From contig NZ_JAQOTJ010000013.1 in NCBI RefSeq assembly GCF_028401955.1, forward strand, positions 62,001-126,000: 64,000 nt of DNA. The letters are read 5' to 3'. Of the stretch, positions 28,196-36,905 are shown piece after piece; position 1 is the first letter of the stretch, and each line of letters begins with the position of its first letter. The stretch is from Bacillus sp. BP-3 (GTDB lineage Bacteria; Bacillota; Bacilli; Bacillales; Bacillaceae_G). Below the pieces are notes generated by a model, which saw only the letters and a list, made by a program, of their open reading frames with translations, did no database searches and was not told where the DNA came from. The translations under genes and the position numbers were made by a program.

Positions 28196-28267
28196 CTACA
28201 ACTTTTTCATCTTCTTATACAAATTCACCCGTGACATTCCTAGTTGTCTAGCAGCGTATGGCTTCAT
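28196..28267 (-). pseudogene. Fis-type HTH tip of a sigma-54 activator
   Basis: The 23-residue frame MKPYAARQLGMSRVNLYKKM ends KKL and is the recognition end of the DNA-binding domain found at the C-terminus of sigma-54 enhancer-binding proteins (AA..LG.SR..LYKK...). GAGGTGATAG precedes the ATG. The AAA+ and sensory domains are gone. It is divergent from the proline racemase gene, where such an activator would be expected. Confidence 0.6.
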
Positions 28268-28338
28268 TTCTATCACCTCTTTTATCGCTTTGTGTAAAAA
28301 AAAATAGACACTGGTAAACAAGTTTGTCGTTAAAAGAA

Positions 28339-28361
28339 TACACTTTTTTTGAAAAAGTGTA
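28339..28361. promoter_or_regulatory. Palindrome, candidate sigma-54 activator site
   Basis: TACACTTTTT and AAAAAGTGTA form a perfect ten-base inverted repeat around TTG, 45 bases upstream of the -24 element. Confidence 0.5.
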
Positions 28362-28405
28362 AAAAAATTTTAACTGAATATGAATTGTATTGTGCGTTTT
28401 ATGAG

Positions 28406-28422
28406 TTGGCACGGTATTTGCT
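28406..28422 (+). promoter_or_regulatory. Sigma-54 promoter of the proline racemase operon
   Basis: TTGGCACGGTATTTGCT matches the full sigma-54 consensus (TTGGCAC-N5-TTGCT) and lies 41 bases before the start codon. Confidence 0.85.
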
Positions 28423-28463
28423 AATAAAAAGTAAAGAGAATACAAATAACGGAGGGACAAGAA

Positions 28464-29468
28464 ATGAATATTAGTAAAACGTATACAACAATTGACGCAC
28501 ATGTAGCGGGAGAACCGCTTCGTATTATTACAGGCGGAGTACCTCCAATCAAAGGAGAAACGCAATTAGAAAGACGAGCTTATTGTATGGAGCACTTGGA
28601 TCATCTTCGCGAAGTTCTCATGTATGAACCGAGAGGACATCACGGTATGTATGGTTGTATCATTACACCGCCGGCAAGTCCGCATGCTGATTTTGGCGTA
28701 TTATTTATGCATAATGAAGGCTGGAGCACAATGTGCGGTCATGGAATTGTTGCGGTAGTTACGATAGGAATTGAAACGGGCATGTTCGAAGTGACAGGTG
28801 AAGAACAAAGATTTATTATTGATAGCCCTGCAGGAGAAGTGATTGCGTATGCAAAATACAATGGAAACCAAGTGGAATCTGTGTCATTTGAAAATGTTCC
28901 TTCATTTGTTTACAAGAAAGATATTCCTGTAAAAATTGATGGCTATGAATTTCAAGTAGACATCGCTTTTGGAGGAGCTTTCTATGCTGTTATCGACAGT
29001 AAAGAACTTGGTTTAAAAGTGAACTTTAAAGATTTACCTGCGATTCAAACGTGGGGCGGAAAGATTAAACATTACATTGAGAGTCAGATGGAAGTCAAAC
29101 ATCCACTCGAAGAAGGTTTAAAAGGTATATACGGCGTGATCTTTTCCGATGAACCAAATGGAAAAGATGCGACGCTGCGAAATGTGACCATTTTTGCTGA
29201 TGGGCAAGTAGACCGTTCTCCTTGCGGTACGGGTACTTCAGCTAGACTCGCAACTCTCTTTGAAAATGGAGTGTTACAAAAAGGCGGAAGTTTCGTCCAT
29301 GAGTGCATTACTGACGGACAATTTGGTGGAGAAATATTGTCATCAACAAAAGTAGCTGAATATGACGCGGTTATCCCAAAAGTAACTGGTCAGGCGTTTA
29401 TTACAGGATTTCATCAATTTTTAGTGGACCCAAGAGATCCGTTAAAACAAGGGTTTTTATTAGATTAA
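28464..29468 (+). CDS. Proline racemase / 4-hydroxyproline epimerase family enzyme
   Basis: 334 aa. Both active-site cysteines are present: Cys91 in MCGHG and Cys254 in [10 protein letters not shown]. Two cysteines point to a racemase or 2-epimerase; the trans-3-hydroxyproline dehydratases of this family have Thr or Ser at one position. ATG at 28464 follows CGGAGGGACAAGAA. It is transcribed from a sigma-54 promoter with the downstream cyclodeaminase-family gene, so the operon probably degrades proline or hydroxyproline. Confidence 0.82.
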   Translation: MNISKTYTTIDAHVAGEPLRIITGGVPPIKGETQLERRAYCMEHLDHLREVLMYEPRGHHGMYGCIITPPASPHADFGVLFMHNEGWSTMCGHGIVAVVTIGIETGMFEVTGEEQRFIIDSPAGEVIAYAKYNGNQVESVSFENVPSFVYKKDIPVKIDGYEFQVDIAFGGAFYAVIDSKELGLKVNFKDLPAIQTWGGKIKHYIESQMEVKHPLEEGLKGIYGVIFSDEPNGKDATLRNVTIFADGQVDRSPCGTGTSARLATLFENGVLQKGGSFVHECITDGQFGGEILSSTKVAEYDAVIPKVTGQAFITGFHQFLVDPRDPLKQGFLLD

Positions 29469-29475
29469 TGTTTGG

Positions 29476-29516
29476 AGAAGAGTTGTTTTCTGGCTAGGGA
29501 ACAACTCTTCTTTATA
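29476..29516 (+). terminator. Intercistronic hairpin
   Basis: AGAAGAGTTGTT (29476-29487) pairs perfectly with AACAACTCTTCT (29500-29511) just before the next ribosome site. The T run is short, so it may set partial readthrough or protect the upstream message. Confidence 0.55.
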
Positions 29517-29533
29517 GGAAAGGACGAGATAAC

Positions 29534-30511
29534 ATGTTAGTCATAAATGCAGCTGAACAAAGAAGTCTAGTAGATATGAATGAAGTAATGGAATATGTGG
29601 CGATTGCCCTGCAAGAGTTTTCAGCAGAAAGAACAATCACTCCGATTCGCTACTCGTTGCCATTTGCGAATTCGCAAAATACGGCATTAATGATGCCTTC
29701 AGTAGCGGAAGAACTTGGAGCACTTGGATTAAAGGTAGTAACAGTAGCACCGAATAATACGAAAATCGAAAAGAAAACAATTAACGGGGTTGTGATGCTC
29801 TGTGATTTTCAAACAGGCGAACCGCTTGCCCTTCTAGAAGGATCGTATTTAACGATGGTTCGAACGGGTGCCTTATCGGGCGTTGCAACGAAATACTTAG
29901 CTCGTCAAAATGCGAAAAACTTATGCATCATCGGTACAGGAGAACAAGCGAAAGGGCTTGCTGAGGCTATGCTTACTGTACGGGATATTGAAAAGATTAT
30001 GCTTTATAACCGAACAGAGCAAAAAGCTGCCGAGTTTGCTGAGTATATGAAGGAGAAATTTAATAAACCTGTCTATGTATACTCTGATGCAAATGAAGCA
30101 GTACGCGAAGCCGATATTGTTGTCACAACAACGAACTCGTTAACGCCAGTTTTTTCAGACGCATTAAAACCTGGTGTTCACGTAAATGCTGTCGGCTCAT
30201 TCAGACCAGCGATGCAAGAACTTCCGACTCACGTCATCTCATCAGCTGACAAAGTCGTAGTGGAATCAAAAGAAGCAGCACTAGAAGAAACCGGTGACCT
30301 GCAGGTTCCAATGCAAGAAGGAGTTTTCAAAGAAAGCGATCTTCACGCAGAGCTTGGACAAATCATAAGCGGAGAAAAGACAGGTAGGGAAAGCGATCAA
30401 GAAATTACCGTCTTTAAATCTGTCGGACTCGCTGTTGTGGATATTGTCGTGGCGAAATACTTTTATGAGAAAGCTGTTAAAAACGGAGTGGGGACGAGGA
30501 TTGAACTATAA
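29534..30511 (+). CDS. Ornithine cyclodeaminase / mu-crystallin family protein
   Basis: 325 aa. The Rossmann motif is NLCIIGTGEQAKGL, preceded by the substrate region LLEGSYLTMVRTGALSGVATKYLA. Members include ornithine cyclodeaminase, alanine dehydrogenase and pyrroline-2-carboxylate reductase. Next to a proline racemase-family gene the last is attractive, since it makes proline from pyrroline-2-carboxylate, but sequence alone does not settle it. AGGAAAGGACGAGATAAC precedes ATG 29534. Confidence 0.8.
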   Translation: MLVINAAEQRSLVDMNEVMEYVAIALQEFSAERTITPIRYSLPFANSQNTALMMPSVAEELGALGLKVVTVAPNNTKIEKKTINGVVMLCDFQTGEPLALLEGSYLTMVRTGALSGVATKYLARQNAKNLCIIGTGEQAKGLAEAMLTVRDIEKIMLYNRTEQKAAEFAEYMKEKFNKPVYVYSDANEAVREADIVVTTTNSLTPVFSDALKPGVHVNAVGSFRPAMQELPTHVISSADKVVVESKEAALEETGDLQVPMQEGVFKESDLHAELGQIISGEKTGRESDQEITVFKSVGLAVVDIVVAKYFYEKAVKNGVGTRIEL

Positions 30512-30561
30512 CCAGTGTTTGAAATGGAAAACATAGCCCCATTCAGAAGCTTTTGCGGAAT

Positions 30562-30609
30562 AAAGAGGTTGTTCATAGAATTCGTTTTCTATGAACAGCC
30601 TCTTTTTAT
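30562..30609 (+). terminator. Rho-independent terminator
   Basis: AAAGAGGTTGTTCATAGAA (30562-30580) pairs with TTCTATGAACAGCCTCTTT (30587-30605) with one G-U, then TTT. Confidence 0.85.
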
Positions 30610-30730
30610 GTGCTGAAATTTGTCGAATAGTCTTTATTTCATGTCGAAGAGCCGATATATTCCTAAAATCGGTCGATATATTTGAAAAAGCGCCGATATA
30701 TTGGTAAGAATCGCTGATATCGTCTTATTG
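30607..30730. repeat. Intergenic 21-bp-period repeats
   Basis: CGATATATT recurs at about 30653, 30674 and 30695, with a degenerate fourth (CTGATATCG) near 30715, each in the same orientation and spaced 21 bases. The stretch starts with TGTGCTGAAATTTG and GTCTTTAT, also found at 34338-34369. No coding evident. Confidence 0.6.
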
Positions 30731-30881
30731 ATTGATATGGAAGTACGTCTATTTGTACTAGAACAGGATTTAAAGAAGATAAAAAAGATTAAACCTTTAA
30801 GGTTCTATGTTTTTAGATACCTTAAATTTGTCAGAATATTGGTTATATTGTTGATAAAAACAACCTATATATTCCATAAAA

Positions 30882-30895
30882 ACCAATTAATTGGT
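30882..30895. promoter_or_regulatory. Perfect palindrome upstream of the bacteriocin gene
   Basis: ACCAATTAATTGGT is a 14-base perfect palindrome 45 bases before the bacteriocin start and could be an operator. Confidence 0.35.
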
Positions 30896-30940
30896 AATGT
30901 TTAGTTGTATTACAATTACAATCTAAAGGGGCGATATGTT

Positions 30941-31336
30941 ATGAAAAAAAGCATGAAAAAAGGTATTGTAGGCGTAATTGCTGCAGGAATGTTAGCTATT
31001 CCAATGGCATCAAGTACATTTGCTGCAGAGCAATCTTCAGGGAAATCTGAAATTGTGTATGAAAATGATCACTTAAAGGCTAGTAAAACTTTTGACGAAA
31101 GTAATGTTAAGGGAGTTACATCTGGTGCTAAAGATGGCGGCTATTGGATTAGAGGGAAAAAAGGTAATCAAGTATATTCATCTTATAAACACTATAAGAA
31201 ACAAGGCCGTGCATCAGTAACAAATGGTGAAGGTGATTATGAAGATGGCGGTTGGAAGCCAAAAAATGAATATAGTACGGCTGACTTACCTTGGACAAGT
31301 GAGGGTACAAATAAAGCAAATTATGATTATAAATAA
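30941..31336 (+). CDS. Lactococcin 972-family bacteriocin precursor
   Basis: 131 aa. A Sec signal (KKGIVGVIAAGMLAIPMASS, cleaved near FAAEQ) precedes a mature peptide of about 100 residues with GGYWIRGKKGNQVYSSYKHY, which aligns with the GxW...G...SSY.H conserved core of lactococcin 972, and the late tryptophans. Lactococcin 972 blocks septum formation in sensitive cocci; the target of this one is unknown. ATG at 30941 follows AAAGGGGCG. The next two genes are the family's immunity/export pair. A terminator separates it from them. Confidence 0.85.
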   Translation: MKKSMKKGIVGVIAAGMLAIPMASSTFAAEQSSGKSEIVYENDHLKASKTFDESNVKGVTSGAKDGGYWIRGKKGNQVYSSYKHYKKQGRASVTNGEGDYEDGGWKPKNEYSTADLPWTSEGTNKANYDYK

Positions 31337-31341
31337 AAGGA

Positions 31342-31378
31342 AAACAAGAGAGGTTGTTTAACCTCTCTTGTTTTTAGT
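31342..31378 (+). terminator. Terminator/attenuator after the bacteriocin gene
   Basis: AAACAAGAGAGGTT (31342-31355) pairs with AACCTCTCTTGTTT (31360-31373), then TT. Partial readthrough would give more precursor than immunity mRNA. Confidence 0.8.
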
Positions 31379-31518
31379 TACATATCTTTTCAGGTGTTTA
31401 TATCAGCATATTTTATATTTTAGTGAACAAATTGAGAAATGTATTCACTATTTTAAATTAAGTATGTAAGATTAAATTGTATATATTTACATATTAGTGA
31501 TTTTTTGGAGGGGGTATT

Positions 31519-33672
31519 ATGAAAAAGATTATTTATGTTTTATTTACTAGTTTACTATTACTTGTCGCAATGTGGGGATCAAATATATTTAAAGACTTAA
31601 AAATGAATAAGTTATTATATGAAAACACAACTAGTATTATCGTAAATTTTCAAGAAAACAAACCTCATTCCAAAGATTATATCGAATATTTCCAAAGGTT
31701 AGCGAAAGAACAGGATGTAAGCATTTCAAGATATATGTATAGAAGTGGCAATAATCTTGTTGTTTACACAACTGATGTTAGTCTACATAATCAAGTTGAT
31801 TTGAAAAAAGGAAGAATCCCAAAGGAATATTCTAAAGATTTTATAAGTACTTCTGAGTTTGATGATAAAAAACAAGTCGGTGTAATGAAACAAATAGATT
31901 CTAACAGGGAGATTACCATTCGAAATTTAGATGAGTATAAAACATTTAGTGGGAACGGCGTATATCATATCTCTACTCAAGATCCAACAATCATCCAATC
32001 TATTCTCAATTTAATCAATAAAGATGTAGCAAATGCAGAAGTGTATGCGAAAAATAATTCGTCTGTATTCAATTTCGATATATTTCAAATCATTTGTATG
32101 ACCTTAGTGGTTTTATGTACTTATATAGCGATTACTCACTATTTGATTGATCGATTAAAAGAATTGAGTATTATGCGTATGTTGGGTTATACGCTTTGGA
32201 GTATTGCAAGTAACTTTTTCTTGAAACTGACTAAAATTATGTTAATAGCTGGTTGTACATCTTATTTATTATTTAGTCTTTATTATATTTTGAATAATGG
32301 TTTAGATTATTATGTAGATTTAACCTTATGGTTTTGGATTATAGCTGTTATGCTCATTTTGATTTTAACGATACCTATTCTTTTGATTTTTATGTTTGTA
32401 TTTATAAAGAATGTGAATGTATCCAAAATAAAAGGTGAAAAGCCTTATACATTCGTAATTTTGTTGAATTATAGTTTAAAGTGTGTTTTTATCATTTTTC
32501 TCTTATTCTCTATTTTCAATTGGAATCAAATACAGAATGAACTAAACCGAAAATTAGCTAATCTGTCTTCGTGGGATAAGACAAAAAATATTTATTCGAC
32601 TAAAGTAACATATAACGGTGAAAATAATCGGGAAGTTGATTATAAAACGAGTCAGGTTATGAAAGAATTCTATCAAAATATGGAGAAAGAGTATAAAGGT
32701 TTTATGATAGATGCTTCTAACTATTCTATGCTTGATGGCGAATATATTTATAATTTAAACACAGAAGGAGAAGATGTTGAATTATCACCTTCTGGTAAAA
32801 GCGTAACAATAAATTTAAATTATCTATATTATAACCCTATTAAACCAAGCAGCGGTACGATCGAAGAGAAGATCATAAGAGATCCAAATGTAATGAATGT
32901 ATTAGTCCCTAAAAAACTTCAAAAGTATGAAAGCAGAATAAAAAATGAGTATAGAAAACAATTTCATTTCGATAAAGTAGAAGTGGATAACATTTATAAT
33001 GAAGAGTTAAATAAGCCTATCAATACGACGAAAGAAGAAGATTTATCGATTAACATCATATATACAGAAAATGATCAAAACTATTTTACGTATGATTCAA
33101 TTATTGCAGAAGAAAATAAAAATATGATTAAAGATCCTATAGCAATTGTTGATACTGGGAATTTTCATTCTTCCGCCTATTTATCTTATGTTTCTAAAGT
33201 CTTTTATTTTGAATCAACAGATAAAGACCCGTATAGTTTTATTGTACCAGCAATCAATAAGAGTAATGCTCAATCATCTATTCAGCGTATCGGTTCATTA
33301 TATGATAAGCATGGTCAAGAAATTCAGGACTTGAAAGAGGAAAAAGAAAAATTACTCGTTTTTATTATCATGCTTATTGTAGCAAATATAGTGATTACTT
33401 ATAACACAGTATCTAGTTATTATCAAAAAAACAAACTAGAGTTATATGTAAAAAAAATATTTGGTTATAGTTCTATTGAGAGAAATAAATTAATGATTTG
33501 TTTACTCTTAGGTATTAATGTGATTCCAATGATCATTATGTATTTTTATTTCGGTAATATTATCCTTTTATCGGGAATTTGTATTATTACACTAGAGTTA
33601 TTGACAAGTTATGTATTTGATAAAAGATTAAGCCGCAGAACTTTCAATTCTATTATTAAAGGAGAGCATTAA
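31519..33672 (+). CDS. Bacteriocin-associated integral membrane protein (DUF1430 type)
   Basis: 717 aa. One membrane helix at the N-terminus, a block of four around residues 188-340 and three to four at the C-terminus, with extracytoplasmic domains between: the FtsX/MacB-like layout of the seven-helix immunity family linked to lactococcin 972 genes. GGAGGGGGTATT precedes ATG 31519. It ends two bases before the ATPase gene and should form a complex with it that exports the peptide or expels it from the producer. Confidence 0.8.
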   Translation: MKKIIYVLFTSLLLLVAMWGSNIFKDLKMNKLLYENTTSIIVNFQENKPHSKDYIEYFQRLAKEQDVSISRYMYRSGNNLVVYTTDVSLHNQVDLKKGRIPKEYSKDFISTSEFDDKKQVGVMKQIDSNREITIRNLDEYKTFSGNGVYHISTQDPTIIQSILNLINKDVANAEVYAKNNSSVFNFDIFQIICMTLVVLCTYIAITHYLIDRLKELSIMRMLGYTLWSIASNFFLKLTKIMLIAGCTSYLLFSLYYILNNGLDYYVDLTLWFWIIAVMLILILTIPILLIFMFVFIKNVNVSKIKGEKPYTFVILLNYSLKCVFIIFLLFSIFNWNQIQNELNRKLANLSSWDKTKNIYSTKVTYNGENNREVDYKTSQVMKEFYQNMEKEYKGFMIDASNYSMLDGEYIYNLNTEGEDVELSPSGKSVTINLNYLYYNPIKPSSGTIEEKIIRDPNVMNVLVPKKLQKYESRIKNEYRKQFHFDKVEVDNIYNEELNKPINTTKEEDLSINIIYTENDQNYFTYDSIIAEENKNMIKDPIAIVDTGNFHSSAYLSYVSKVFYFESTDKDPYSFIVPAINKSNAQSSIQRIGSLYDKHGQEIQDLKEEKEKLLVFIIMLIVANIVITYNTVSSYYQKNKLELYVKKIFGYSSIERNKLMICLLLGINVIPMIIMYFYFGNIILLSGICIITLELLTSYVFDKRLSRRTFNSIIKGEH

Positions 33673-33674
33673 TA

Positions 33675-34292
33675 ATGATTGAGTTAAAACATATTAATAA
33701 ACAATTTCATGATAAAAAGATACTGGAAGATTTTCATCTGAAAATAGAGAACGGTGATTTTATTGCGATTGTTGGAGAAAGTGGAAGTGGGAAAACAACA
33801 CTTTTAAATATTGTTGGTTTATTAGAAAAAGCTGACTCGGGAGATATTGTGATAGATGATCAAATGAATCCGAATGCAAAACAAACGTTGCTGCTGCAAC
33901 GCAACTGTTTTGGATATTTGTTTCAAAACTATGCTCTCATAGAAAATGAAACAGTCGAAAAAAACTTAAAAATTGCTTTGAAATATCAAAATCAAGTTGA
34001 TAAAAAAGAACAGATACAACAAGCGTTAAAAGAAGTAAGTCTTTCTGGTTATGAGAAAAAGAAAATTTTTGAACTTAGCGGCGGAGAACAACAAAGAATC
34101 GCTTTAGCTCGTGTGATTTTAAAAAAATGTGACTATATTTTTGCTGATGAACCAACTGGTAACTTAGATAAAAAAAATAGAGACCAAGTCTTTGATAGTT
34201 TAAAGAAAATGAATGACGAAGGGAAAACAATCTTATTTGTCACACATGACTTAGAACTAGCTGAGAAGGCAAAAAGAATGATCAAATTATAA
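33675..34292 (+). CDS. Lactococcin 972-type bacteriocin ABC transporter, ATP-binding protein
   Basis: 205 aa, a single ATPase domain: Walker [18 protein letters not shown] signature, Walker B YIFADEPTGNLD, H-loop VTHDLE. The short length and partner match the MacB/LolD-like ATPase dedicated to lactococcin 972 loci. AAAGGAGAGC precedes ATG 33675. Confidence 0.85.
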   Translation: MIELKHINKQFHDKKILEDFHLKIENGDFIAIVGESGSGKTTLLNIVGLLEKADSGDIVIDDQMNPNAKQTLLLQRNCFGYLFQNYALIENETVEKNLKIALKYQNQVDKKEQIQQALKEVSLSGYEKKKIFELSGGEQQRIALARVILKKCDYIFADEPTGNLDKKNRDQVFDSLKKMNDEGKTILFVTHDLELAEKAKRMIKL

Positions 34293-34306
34293 TATATATT
34301 CAGTTC

Positions 34307-34335
34307 AGAACGATTCAAAGAATCGTTCTTTTTTT
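34307..34335 (+). terminator. Rho-independent terminator
   Basis: AGAACGATTC (34307-34316) pairs with GAATCGTTCT (34320-34329), then T6. Ends the bacteriocin operon. Confidence 0.85.
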
Positions 34336-34480
34336 GTGTGCTGAAATTTGCCTGGGGGTCTTTATACTGTATCAATCGCCGAAATAATAATATAAGGGGC
34401 TTTACATTTATATGAGAATAGAAAAAATGTATAATTAAATTATATAGAAAATACGAAATTTGTAAGAGGGGCGGATTAAG

Positions 34481-35683
34481 ATGGTACATACTTTAGTAAA
34501 AGGACAGAAAATAGATATTACAAAAACTCACCCTGGGATAAGTAGTTTATGTGTAGGATTGAACTGGAATGCACCGCTGAATATGGAAGTAGACGCATCG
34601 GCTTTTCTAGTAGGTGTTGATGGGAAAATTATAAAAGAAGAAGATTTCGTATTCTACGGGCAACCTTATTCTAGTTGTCAATCAGTTAAATTGAATCAAA
34701 ATATTTCAAGTGGTAATAAACAGGAATTTTTCGTTGATCTCACGCGTATGTCCAAGGAAGTCCAAAAAATTGTGTTTTCCATTACGATTCATAATGCTGA
34801 GAAAAAGAAGCAATTTTTTCAAGATGTGACTCATATTCAAATGAAAATAATAAATGAACAAACAAGAGCAGAAATTATGAATTTCCCTATTACATATTCT
34901 TTTACAAATGAAAGTGCCGTTATTATGGGAGATCTGTATCGACATGCAGGAGAGTGGAAGTTTAATCCGGTTGGAGCGGGTTACTTTGGAGGATTAGCTG
35001 CGGTGTGTGAAAACTTCGGGATAGAGGTTGCGGAGGGCCCTGCCGCAGAGCAAAAAACAGTACCTAAGCCGGTAGAACAAAAAACAAAACCGGTTCAGGT
35101 TCCTATCACCAAGATTGAACTAAAGAAGAAACAATCTGTAAATATACAAAAATCTAAGATGGTTACAGCTACCCTTGAATGGAAATCAAATAATGACCTG
35201 GACTTATATTGTTACTATGTAACGAAAAGTGGTGAAGTAGGAAAGATATATTATAGAAATTTAGGTTCTTCTAAGGTGTCGCCCTATATTGAACTTGATG
35301 GAGATTCACAAGAACCAGGGAAAGAAACCATTCGTATCTATCGCGCAGAAACTGTAAAGTATATTTTATTTGCTGCGTACAGTGCCGTTAGCAATGGTGT
35401 AGGTAGTTTCTATTCTATGAAAGCAAAAGCAGTTGTAGATAATCATATGGGAAATGTCGTAACAGCACCTTTGCTAGAAAGAAACGATCATGCTTATTGG
35501 GTATGCATTGCGCATATTGATTTTACAAATTCATCCGAAATGAAAATTTCTCATGTAGAAAGTTACTCTAGAGATCATTCGGAAGCTTCGCCGTTGTTGT
35601 ATGAGGATGGACGGTTCCGTATGGATGTTGGACCAGTTGAATTTAAGTATGAGGAAGACTATAAAAAATATTTTAAATCATAG
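34481..35683 (+). CDS. TerD-domain protein, two-domain
   Basis: 400 aa. Residues 1-190 are a TerD domain (LVKGQKIDITK, VGLNWNAP..., GEWKFNPVGAGYFGG), the calcium-binding fold of tellurite/stress proteins. A proline/lysine linker (about 190-215) leads to a second beta domain with LEWKSNNDLDLYCYYVTKSG, itself TerD-like. GAGGGGCGG precedes ATG 34481. Single gene; in other bacteria Ter proteins act in stress resistance or phage and toxin-linked surface complexes. Confidence 0.75.
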   Translation: MVHTLVKGQKIDITKTHPGISSLCVGLNWNAPLNMEVDASAFLVGVDGKIIKEEDFVFYGQPYSSCQSVKLNQNISSGNKQEFFVDLTRMSKEVQKIVFSITIHNAEKKKQFFQDVTHIQMKIINEQTRAEIMNFPITYSFTNESAVIMGDLYRHAGEWKFNPVGAGYFGGLAAVCENFGIEVAEGPAAEQKTVPKPVEQKTKPVQVPITKIELKKKQSVNIQKSKMVTATLEWKSNNDLDLYCYYVTKSGEVGKIYYRNLGSSKVSPYIELDGDSQEPGKETIRIYRAETVKYILFAAYSAVSNGVGSFYSMKAKAVVDNHMGNVVTAPLLERNDHAYWVCIAHIDFTNSSEMKISHVESYSRDHSEASPLLYEDGRFRMDVGPVEFKYEEDYKKYFKS

Positions 35684-35698
35684 AGAATATCTAGTAGT

Positions 35699-35736
35699 AA
35701 AAAACTCCAACTTGGTAAAAAAGTTGGAGTTTTTTA
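35699..35736. terminator. Bidirectional terminator
   Basis: AAAAAACTCCAACTT (35699-35713) pairs with AAGTTGGAGTTTTTT (35721-35735). It lies between convergent genes. Confidence 0.85.
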
Positions 35737-35739
35737 CTG

Positions 35740-36018
35740 TTAGATATGTTCATCAGCTTGATCTTGTAAAATTGCCAATATCATGTGGTTTTCTTGATCG
35801 GTATCGTACTGGACAATGTCATCATACTCAAACAGTTCGAAGTCTTCGCTAAATTCTCTAATGTTTTCTTCAATTTCTTGATTACGACGAAACTCCATCA
35901 TAATTGCTCGAAAGAGGTGGGGTTTAAGATTTGTAAGTAGCTTTAATAGACGGTTTTGGTAATGTACGGAAGCCATTTTTTCATGCTTATAATTAGGAAA
36001 TATGCAGTTTACTTTCAT
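35740..36018 (-). CDS. Small acidic protein, unknown
   Basis: 92 aa from ATG 36018, or 78 aa from an internal Met at MASVHYQNRLLKLL; neither has a good ribosome site. The N-terminal part is basic, the C-terminal part strongly acidic (FSEDFELFEYDDIVQYDTD). It borders the type VII effector locus on the opposite strand. Not recognised. Confidence 0.45.
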   Translation of the reverse strand: MKVNCIFPNYKHEKMASVHYQNRLLKLLTNLKPHLFRAIMMEFRRNQEIEENIREFSEDFELFEYDDIVQYDTDQENHMILAILQDQADEHI

Positions 36019-36148
36019 GGGAAATGGTAAATATATGAATGGTTTGATAAAATGACGGTACGACCATTTTTAGAATAAAAAATGGAATTGTGGTTAAAAA
36101 AATACAAATCTAGCATGTTGGATAAATAAAGAATGAGGAGGTTTAGAG

Positions 36149-36529
36149 ATGCCAGAAACTCTTGCGGATAAAATTGGTAACTTTTTTCACATTGGTTATA
36201 CAGAAAATGAACGAAAACGTGATCAATATGACAAGTTGCATGACTATTTAAAATCTAAGGAAAGCGAAGTAAGGAATAAGATTGAGAAAGCAGAGTCGGC
36301 AAAGAGAGCCTATGAATCAAAAAGCAATAATTTGCCGCTTGGGAAAATTCCAGCTCGAGAGTTTGAGGATAAACGTCGGGAAAAAGATGATAAGTTATCA
36401 AGTCTCATGACTCAGTTTCATAGCTCTTTAGATAGCATTACCCATGCTAAAAATACAGCATACCAAAAGTACTTAGAGTACAAGGCGAAAGCAGAGGCAG
36501 AAGATCAAGCAGCTGCGGCAGGGAAGTAA
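36149..36529 (+). CDS. Type VII effector-locus coiled-coil protein
   Basis: 126 aa, almost entirely helical and charged, with two long helices (about 20-55 and 65-115) and an alanine-rich tail. GAGGAGGTTTAGAG precedes ATG 36149. It opens the operon leading to the LXG toxin, where small helical partners (DUF3958/DUF5082-like) commonly occur and bind the LXG domain. The family assignment is inferred from context. Confidence 0.6.
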   Translation: MPETLADKIGNFFHIGYTENERKRDQYDKLHDYLKSKESEVRNKIEKAESAKRAYESKSNNLPLGKIPAREFEDKRREKDDKLSSLMTQFHSSLDSITHAKNTAYQKYLEYKAKAEAEDQAAAAGK

Positions 36530-36582
36530 TAAATGCAAACTATGAATTCACAATGCATTTTAATAGAAATGGAGGTTTAAAC

Positions 36583-36888
36583 ATGAGTGGGAAAGAAATT
36601 GAAATTTCTGGTGACGGAGTAGTAAATGCAATTTCCTATGCACAGCAAATTGAAAATGGTGTAAAACAAGCACTCCAGCAAGCAAAAGACTTACAAGCAA
36701 CTGTGACAGGTTCTCATTGGAAAGGTGAGACGCGAGATGCATTTTTATGTTATTTGGAGCTACTCATTAAGTTAAACACAGATATAGCACATGAACTTGA
36801 ATACCATACAAAAGTGTTGAAAGAACTTGATACGCATATTCATACATTCTCTGACACAAATGAAGTGCGAATGATTAAAGGACTGTAA
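36583..36888 (+). CDS. WXG100-like type VII secretion protein
   Basis: 101 aa, helix-turn-helix hairpin with the SHWKGETRD turn that corresponds to the WxG motif (W-K-G) of the ESAT-6 family. ATG at 36583 follows AATGGAGGTTTAAAC. WXG partners dimerise with effectors and are secreted with them. Confidence 0.75.
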   Translation: MSGKEIEISGDGVVNAISYAQQIENGVKQALQQAKDLQATVTGSHWKGETRDAFLCYLELLIKLNTDIAHELEYHTKVLKELDTHIHTFSDTNEVRMIKGL

Positions 36889-36905
36889 TCGAAACGAGGG
36901 ATCAA

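Noticed and set aside
30652-30725. Possible CRISPR array because of regular spacing
   Set aside because: Units are only about nine bases, spacers 12 bases, and there are no cas genes.
30701-30904. 67-codon frame in front of the bacteriocin gene
   Set aside because: It follows the CGATATATT repeat and AT-rich sequence, has no ribosome site, and covers the palindrome that is probably regulatory.
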